Assembly: GCA_038030265.1 (NCBI GenBank)
Contig: CM075941.1
Coordinates: forward strand, 15,934,001-15,998,000
Reading direction: 5' to 3'
Length of the DNA stretch: 64,000 nt
From: Corythucha ciliata
Lineage: Eukaryota > Arthropoda > Insecta > Hemiptera > Tingidae
Below are positions 56,721 through 64,000 of this stretch, one piece after another. A program made the position numbers and the translations under genes. How positions within the stretch are numbered: position 1 is the stretch's first letter; every line of letters begins with the position of its first letter. The notes under the pieces are model-generated. The model searched no databases. It was not told where the DNA came from and saw nothing but the letters and a program-made list of their open reading frames with translations.

Positions 56721-56896
56721 GGGTGACGCCATCAGAAACAGTTGGTTTTGCATTAGAAGACCCTGCCAAATTGTGTTAATGAAAGAGTGCCAACCGGCCC
56801 AAAAGTGCTCATTAAAATGAGCCACTATCCTCTAGAACGCGAAAAACCCATGCATTTCGCGTTTTTAGGGAACCAACCCAGCGTGATCCGCACAAT
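56721..56896 (+). repeat. Direct repeat, copy 2 (176 bp)
   Basis: See copy 1 at 55991-56166. Confidence 0.9.
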
Positions 56897-57239
56897 GAGG
56901 AAGCTTCACATTTTCCAAAAATTTTTTTTTTCAGTGGTGATTCTGGAGGCAACTTCGTGACTCATGTAGGGAATTCGTTACATTTTCTAGTCACAAAAAA
57001 TTTAACAACTGGAAAAACCACCCAATTTTATTTTGCCCTCCGAAGGGGTGAAGGGATCACCGATCACTATCCCCCCCCCCATCCACGGTAGTTACGCGCC
57101 TGGATGATGCTTCATTTTCTGAAAGTCCCGAGGGAGGCAGTATTTTTGATAATGCGCGTTCAATGTGCCGTTTTCGAGGCAAGTACGTGCGGCTAATGGA
57201 GGTTTCAAAAAAAAGCTATTCCGCGGAGTTGAAGTAAAC

Positions 57240-57540
57240 TCATTGGGGGCTGAAATTGAGAAAAAGCGCTCATTCACTGTTAATAGTTCTGAAAAGCGCT
57301 AATTCGCTGCTAAAATCATGAAAAAGCGCTCTTTCGTGAGTGAAGTTGAGAGAAATTTGTTCATTCACATCAGCTAAAATTGAAATAAAACGCTAATTCA
57401 CGGCCAAAACTGAGAAAAAGCGCTAATTCACGGCAAAAGTGAGAAAAAAACTAATTCGAGGCTAAAATGAAGAAAAAGCGCTAATTCGCAATAGAAATTG
57501 TGAAAAAGCGCTTAATTCGCGGTTTAAATTGATATAAAGC
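57240..57540 (-). repeat. Type A tandem array, reversed (clean units)
   Basis: AAAAAGCGCTAATTC-CGG-AAAATTGAG repeats roughly every 33-36 bp; one of the least diverged stretches. Confidence 0.85.
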
Positions 57541-57649
57541 TATGATTTTAACGCTAAAAAAAATTATATTTCTTGTTTGAGACATGAGAGGACTGACGCT
57601 CAAGGACCCCCCCCCCCTCCCGGCACCGATGGATATAAGTACGCCACGG

Positions 57650-57905
57650 AGTTGGCGTTTAGAGTGCATGAGCAGAACCCACAAACTTCGGTTCTGAGAG
57701 TGCCAAATCTGCAGAGTTAAACAATTTTGGGGAAATTGGCCTTTGAGTGAGTAAAACCCGCAAAATTAGCTAGGACTGTGAGAGCCAGATCGACATTCGG
57801 AGCTTTAAAGGGCGAAAGCCGGTCTCGAAATTTCGTTTTTAAAGGACCCAATAAAGCGTTTGAAATCGATTTTTTGAATGAGTCAACCTCTTCAAATTGG
57901 TTAAG
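57650..57905 (-). repeat. Type B units, reversed
   Basis: CTCGAAATTTCGTTTTTAAAGGA-CC-like units, weakly preserved. Confidence 0.55.
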
Positions 57906-57929
57906 GGGGGGGGGGTCAATTATTTTTGC

Positions 57930-60400
57930 TTTTTTGATTGAGAGATTTGGTGAGTTTTTAACATGGACGGAGAACGGTTGCTCACATTCTACAACCAAAT
58001 AGTTTTCACAGCCTTCACAGTCTCTCATAAGAAACAGCTCGTTTAGTCTTAGAAACCGCACGTATTTGTTGATTTTGTCCTAACAACTGTCACACAGGCG
58101 CCCAGGAACAATAATTATTAGGAAAATGTCTCACCAGCATCACTCTTGGATTGTGAACCACCACGAAATTTCTTTTTTAAATCTAAAACTGCTGTACCTG
58201 TATCAACTTAATATAATTCTGCCACCGATCCCGTTCAGTTTGTACTGCCCTATAGAATAAGAATACCCGGCTCAAAAACTGACAATTTCAATTTGAAAAT
58301 GAGTAATTCATCCAAAAAAAATGGTCATCAGTATTAACGAAAAATCCGGCTCTCCCCCCAAATATCAGAGAACTTGGTTATTTGGAAAACCGATAATTTC
58401 GCGTGCCTCAAGAATCAGTTGCCTCACCCCCTGATAGCTAAAATACAGTCATTATAGTCTCCTCGGAACTTGAACCTTTCATTTATATTTTATTTTTATG
58501 TTTTTCTAAAGTGGGTGCTCCTAGATAATTGCATTGCTTTGAAAATTATTTCCACCGCTTAATAACAAGCAGAGCCATTAACATTTCTATGGCCGCAGCA
58601 GAGTGTGCGATGGCCCTGAAAATTCCCAATATTTCCGCTGTAAATTTTCTTTTTTTTATGGAGTAAAGAATGCACTAATATTCGTTTAACGTTCGAGAAG
58701 GAATGAATTACACAGTCTGACGAGGGGTTTTAAATCAAATTCCGGGATGTACGACGACCCTTCCTTTTCATTGACGTATTTTTCTCAGGAAAGAAAGAAA
58801 AAAAAGTGAAAGAATCAAAGAGAGCGAGAAAAAAAAGACCTCCTGCGTCATTCGGCTATCGCACAAACGAAACGGCCTTTTTATTATTCTTCCAGCTATT
58901 TCAGTGTGATTTTAGTTCTATAACACCCATCCCCCTTTCCACCAATGACTTCCTAGCATTGGGGCCAACTCTCGAGGTTTTGAATGAATGCGAAAGTTCA
59001 ACGGAAATAAATAGTAAATCTTTCCTCGGGGTTTCCCGGGACAAGGAAAAAGTCGAAATGGTCACCTTACGCCGTGCTCTAATATTTACGAACTTTTAGA
59101 TCGCGAGTAAAAGTACGTCATCTTCTCCCTCCCCAGATTTTTCACTAATTGTCCTGTTGTCTTGGAATCACTTCAGGGTTGTACAAATTTTGTTCTTGAG
59201 AGTCTCCTCCCCCCCCCCTACCATATGAACACAGATGGATTTCACTGACATTTTTCAATTAAGAATATCGCGAACTTGTGATGGGACGCCTATAGGGAAA
59301 TTCCTATAGAAAAAAGACCCCGAGGAATTTGTGACGCTTGACAGTTTCAAAAGAAAATTATGTGTTAAAAACAGTGCTTACCTTGTTCTATAATTTCATC
59401 GATTTTTCTTTCTTTCAATTTTAGAATTTTTCAACCAACCTGAAACAAACAACAAATAACAATTTTCATTCGCATAGTTCTTGAGTACAAGGGCTCACGC
59501 AATGTTGAAGGATGAATTGGGTGAGTGATAGTCGATAGTGTAGCTCGAGCGAGCGGGGGGGGGGGGAGGTAAAACAATAGAACAAAAATGGGATGTAAAG
59601 TAGAAGAAAAACAATAATATGGGAAAACAATGCAACCTTGTTAAAAACATTCTGAAGAAGGTTGTTGTTTACGTCACGACGACCCGTTTTTCAATCCTCA
59701 GGCCTATAGTACTTAGTTTAGTGGCACGTGTGTATCATAAAAAAGAAGAAGAAGAAAAAAAAAATTAACGAATAAAAAATTTTATTTATTCAGCCAAATT
59801 TTAAAATAAAAAATAACAAATTCTGTAGATTTTGACAGTATTATTTTTAGTTGTTTGGGACGTCATTGTTGTATTGAAGAGAACGTCAATAAGCGCTTTT
59901 GAGGGGCCGCCGACGCAAGATTAAAGCCATACTTGTCCATGTTGAAAATTCGTCGTTGGATTTCAGTTTTCCCCCGCGAGTCGAAAAAATTCGCGACGAA
60001 AAAGTGGAAACGCGCTTACTTGTACCGTGGTGACCTCTTCCCTTGTACAGCTTCCCTGATCATCGAACCGATAGGAATCTCGCCAGATCAAGGCAAATGG
60101 GTGACTACTTTTCTATCACCCCCCCCAACCCTATTTCCAACCAGTTTTTCATACTAATCGGCCATTATGCAAATAAATAAGAATTCATAAAATGTCAATA
60201 AAATCTCTAAAGTCTTCACACCCTGAAAACTGCGCTACACCAGGCGAATAAACAGAACTCATTCAAGAGCAGGGTGGAGTAGTGGGAATGGGGTTCAATC
60301 CAACTGTCCAGATCTAGTGATATGAACGCTTTTGGCTCGAATCATCAAATACAGTTAAAGGAAGGGTAATTAATTAATTTATTGAGTAACACATTCTACT
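57930..60400. other. No gene recognised
   Basis: AT-rich with G10/C9 runs (59547, 59210). The 97-codon frame 58806-59099 (+) shows no motif. Confidence 0.45.
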
Positions 60401-60665
60401 ATGCCGACTAGTTTCGGGGGGGTGCACCCCATTTTCAAGGCACCCGCAGGTCGAAACAACTTAAATGAGACATTACAACAATTAGGCCCGTATTCCAAGT
60501 GGTTCCTCGAATTTTCCTCAACCTCAAAAACAATCATAAACTTCAGCAAAATACTCACATCTCTCTGTCACATGTCAAATCACACAAAAATTCCCAGCTA
60601 CGTGCTGACAGACAGGCATCAAGGAAACTTGTTTCTCCACTAAACGCTTTAAACACAGCGATAAT

Positions 60666-61398
60666 TGGGATGACGGTCCGGTACAGCCCGGTCTTTCGAT
60701 AAAGACGGACCGAAAAATAATAACGTCTGAACCGGACGGGGACAGACTGAATACCGAAGACCGGACCGACGAAAAGGACTTGGACCGGACCGAAAAGGAC
60801 CGATTTTATTTTGAGTCTTAAATAAAATATCGCTGGAAAACGTCCACGAAATAATAATTCGAAACGAAGTACCTATAATAAAAGTAATAATCCTTGGCTC
60901 ACAAGCTCTATGTATGCATTTTGTGGGCTATTCAACCCAAAAATATTTCACTTTTGAAGGGAAGAAATTAACAGCACGTTTACATCCGATCCAAAACTGG
61001 GGGTAAAAACGGGATTATTCCTAATAGGCTAGTAGAGCTAGTCAAATCGCTGAAAACTGGTACGGGGAGGGTGGATATGAATATAAGTATTTGTTATTCT
61101 GTGGTAGGGTTTTCGATATCCCCCCTCCCTTAAAAGGTCTGTGATCCGCCCTTTGACGGTTGTGTACGTCACGGCTTTCCATTTAAACATTCTCGAGACA
61201 TTGGAAGCACGCAGTTCCTGCACGAACAGAATCCATATAGCAATTTTCTGTTTTTCTCTATATGCCAATTAAGGACCGATTTTTTTCGGTCCGGTCTTCT
61301 TGTGAGGACCGGACCGGACCGGAATTATTCACAGCCCGGACCGAAATAAAATTGCTGGGTCCGGTCCGGGCTAAAGACCGGAACCGGTTTCATCCCTA
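60666..61398. mobile_element. 733 bp non-autonomous hAT-like transposon
   Basis: Ends TGGGATGACGGTCCGG and (complement of right end) TAGGGATGAAACCGG. Subterminal regions of ~130-150 bp are dense in inverse GGTCCGG/CCGGACC copies. Flanking 8-mers GCGATAAT (60658-60665) and TCGATAAT (61399-61406) differ at one base, fitting the 8 bp target duplication of hAT elements. No transposase frame lies inside (the longest is 76 codons), so it would need one in trans. Confidence 0.8.
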
Positions 61399-61639
61399 TC
61401 GATAATGAAGCCCAGCAGAGTGGCCGAGGTCGGTAGGGCGTCGCAGTGGCGTCGGAAGTGGGGTTCAGGGTCAGCGAATGCTCCCCCAATGGTCTGGTTG
61501 GGGGGAGCAGCGGTCTCCCAATCCGATGTTTCAGGAATCGAGAAAAAAGTGGCATCGTGTTGAATTTGGCTCCTAAAAATTTTCGTTCGCACCTTCCACA
61601 ACATGGTACGGGCTCACCAGCCGATCTGCAAACTTTGGG

Positions 61640-61940
61640 CTTTGAAAGAGCCAAATGTAAACAACGGGGTTGCTTGTTTTTATGGAGCCAAACGTGGAAT
61701 TGGTTCTCGAATTTGCGAATACAGCAAAACTGGGTTCTTTTAGTGCCGAATCCTCGAAATTGCTTTTATGAAGGTCACAGACGTGTGACATTGCTGTGTC
61801 TTGAACCCTGTGAAATTTGACTTTTTAATGAGTCAACCCCACAAATTTGGAATTTGAGGGAATCAATCCTTCAAAATTGATGTTTCAGAGGGCCAAATCT
61901 TTGAAATTTGGACTTAAAGGGGTGAAATCTGTCAATTCTA
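61640..61940 (-). repeat. Type B units, reversed
   Basis: CTCGAAATTGCTTTTATGAA, GTGAAATTTGACTTTTTAATG units. Confidence 0.65.
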
Positions 61941-62044
61941 GCTATCTAACCAAGACAATTCCAGTCAAGACCATAAAGAAGCGGAAAGTGACTCTGGAAT
62001 CAACTGTTTCGTCCTCCTGGTCGGTGATGATGCGAAAAGGAAGA

Positions 62045-62076
62045 GCAAGACCAAGACTTGACAGTCTTGGTCTTGC
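62045..62076. repeat. Perfect palindrome with 14 bp arms
   Basis: GCAAGACCAAGACT, TGAC, AGTCTTGGTCTTGC; more AGTCTTGGTCTTG copies follow to about 62137, so it may be one end of a foldback element. Confidence 0.85.
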
Positions 62077-62389
62077 ATAGCGAGTCTTGCGTCTTATGGT
62101 CTTGCATTCAAAATCCAGTCTTGGTCTTGGTCTCGCAGGCTCACTCTCGTACGCACGCTAGAAGGGGGAGGGGGTGGCGGTCACTACTGTGAACTTACTT
62201 GTTCTTTCTCGGAAATTAAAAATGAGGGAAATAAATCAGTAACTTTTATAGTGCCAGGGATTTAGCCGCTGTCAACGATGTGGCCACAGTTGCCAAAACC
62301 TTCGATTTCACCCCGTAAAAGATTATCGTTGATCAACCGGTTCAGCCAAGGAACTTGAGAAATTGATGCGTGCTAAATAATAGCCAATA

Positions 62390-63250
62390 CCTACTAAAAA
62401 TAGCTATTCCAAAAGTAAAGACGGATAAACAGATTATAATAAGCGCCAAAAAAAATAAAAAGCTAATTCTGACGATTCGCGCTGTGAAAACGGCTTAACT
62501 GACAATTTTCTGGCGATTTCCACTGTATAAATGGGCGGTCCGACTCGTATCAGGTAATGGCTAAACTGATGTTACGCGCCCTGAACATGGCCAAACTAAC
62601 TGCGCGCCTTAAAAAACGCAAAAATGACGATTCGCGCATTGAAAGTGTCGAAGCATATAATGCCCTGGCCTGGTAATAGTAAAATCAACCACTCTAGCGC
62701 CGAAAATGGTCAACCTGAACATTCGCTCAACATGGTTCAATACTGACTATTTTCGCTATTCCTTAACAGACTATTCATGCCCGAAAATCGGCTAAAATGA
62801 CAATTTGCGCGCTAAATATTGCCAAATAGTTCCGGCTCCGAATAATTTGCATCTATGCGCACTAAAAATAGCTAAACTAATGATTGGCGCCATGACAATG
62901 CCCAAAAATGATGATTCTTGACATAAAAATGGCCAAATCGACGATTCGTGCACCCAATTGTTAATTGCCTACACAGACAACTCAGGCCATGAACATAAAT
63001 GGCAAAACCAACCGTTTGTGCTCGAAAATGACAAAACTGGCCATTCCTCTCTCTGCAAAGACCAAACTTGGCACATCCGGCTCCAAAAATGACCAATCTG
63101 ACCACTATCGGACTCGACTATTCCACGCCCTAAAAAGGGTCATCCCGACAATTTTCGTCCTAAAAATGGCAACTGACCATTCGCGCCGAAAAAGTGGTTT
63201 GGTTTGACGGACTTTTCACTATTAAAAAAATCCAAACCCCCAAAAAATGA
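62390..63250 (+). repeat. Type D tandem array
   Basis: Units of ~32-40 bp around CTGACGATTCGCGC / GACAATTTGCGCGCTAAA followed by AAATGGCCAAA. Best units carry CAATTT on the plus strand. The only clear type D block here. Confidence 0.7.
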
Positions 63251-64000
63251 TAAAACCGACTAACAAAATATTTGAAATTCGTACTCCAAAAGTGAACAAA
63301 CTGGGTAGATGCGCCCTAAAAGCAGATGGAAACGAGACCTTAAAACCCAGGATTGGTGCATAAATAAGGCGAGAAAGTGTAATACGTTTAGTAGGCGAGG
63401 GTTGATTGGACGGAGGTGGACGGGAATCGCGAGGAATGACCCGAGCAGCTCCCCCGCCCATAATTGAAGGCACTTGTTGTCTGGAATTCTTGAGCCGAAT
63501 TTAGAAGCGCCAGGAAAATCGAATGGCGTACGGCGATTTTTCAGACCCCTCCCCGCCCACACCATATTTTTTGTTAAGAAATGATTCGAGTGACCCCCCC
63601 CCCCACCCACTTTTACTAAGGATCTGCCTTTGAAGAATAGAATTATTGTGGATTGCGAATCGCTTTTATGAAAAGACAGAATGTGCCTTTCGAATCCCGT
63701 CCGAAGTGTTGAGATTTTTCATTCATTTCTACTTCTCTCCTTGAGAAAAATACAGTTTTCAGATTCCACGCTTCTGTTCATATCTTTCACTTACAATTGG
63801 AGTACAATTTTATTTAAATTACTTCTCGATGATGAAATAGCGGGTGGTTCTTCTTCGGTGGCACTAATTTTACCTTCACGCTTCACTGAAAACTTGAGCG
63901 CAACGCGGAGAGAACAGCTTAGCTAAGAACTCAGTACGGAAAATGAGGAAACCAGAAAAAATAAAAATAAGATGATGATGATGAAGAGTGGCGGAGAAGG
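63251..64000. other. No gene recognised
   Basis: Non-array. Two overlapping minus frames (63222-63473, 63260-63610) and one plus frame (63681-63926) lack motifs. Ends in a short GATGAT run. Confidence 0.4.

Noticed and set aside
61400..61640. Reverse-transcriptase-like scrap on the minus strand (LLGFIID in one frame, GAKFNT in another)
   Set aside because: Too short, split over two frames, and no matching continuation on the other side of the hAT-like insertion.

Overview
This is eukaryotic, animal nuclear DNA, most likely from an arthropod. The evidence is GT-AG introns interrupting a metazoan kinase gene, tRNA-derived SINEs, TTA-flanked MITEs, a hAT-like element and an R1/jockey-type LINE remnant. 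A sap-feeding hemipteran would fit, but nothing here fixes the species.

The one gene I can name is an inositol-1,4,5-trisphosphate 3-kinase (IP3K) on the minus strand. Four coding exons join without a frame break into the first 194 residues: 30329-30135, 12038-11936, 625-479 and 336-200. They carry an acidic N-terminal tail, the calmodulin-binding helix region, the start of the kinase fold and the PxxxDxKxG signature. The rest of the catalytic domain lies beyond the left edge. Intron 1 is about 18.1 kb and intron 2 about 11.3 kb, so the left half of the window is mostly intron of this gene. The right half (30.4-64 kb) is its upstream side, with weak exon candidates (34868-35072 minus, 39640-39888 plus) and a CpG-rich promoter-like patch near 51.3-51.5 kb.

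The dominant content, by eye roughly 25 kb or two-fifths of the window, is degenerate tandem arrays with 28-45 bp units. I separate four unit types. Type A reads CTCAATTTTAGCCGCGAATT, type B CCAATTTCGCGGGTTTGGCT, type C GCAATTTCGCGGCTATTTAG and type D CAATTTGCGCGCTAAA. All share a CAATTT-plus-CG core on one strand. Polarity (+ if CAATTT is on the given strand) tends to be constant over multi-kb blocks even where the unit type changes, then flips. This repeat superfamily is the best candidate for something undescribed.

Mobile DNA sits in and between the arrays: two copies of a tRNA-headed SINE, each broken by a different MITE at almost the same place; a head-to-head tRNA-SINE pair forming a ~190 bp-arm inverted repeat in IP3K intron 1; four MITEs (three with TTA/TAA-type flanks); a 733 bp hAT-like element with 8 bp target duplication; nested inverted repeats at 42.1-42.5 kb; a frameshifted LINE C-terminus at 26.06-27.1 kb; and a 176 bp direct duplication around the second SINE. 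The remaining stretches are AT-rich sequence with homopolymers and microsatellites in which I recognise no gene.
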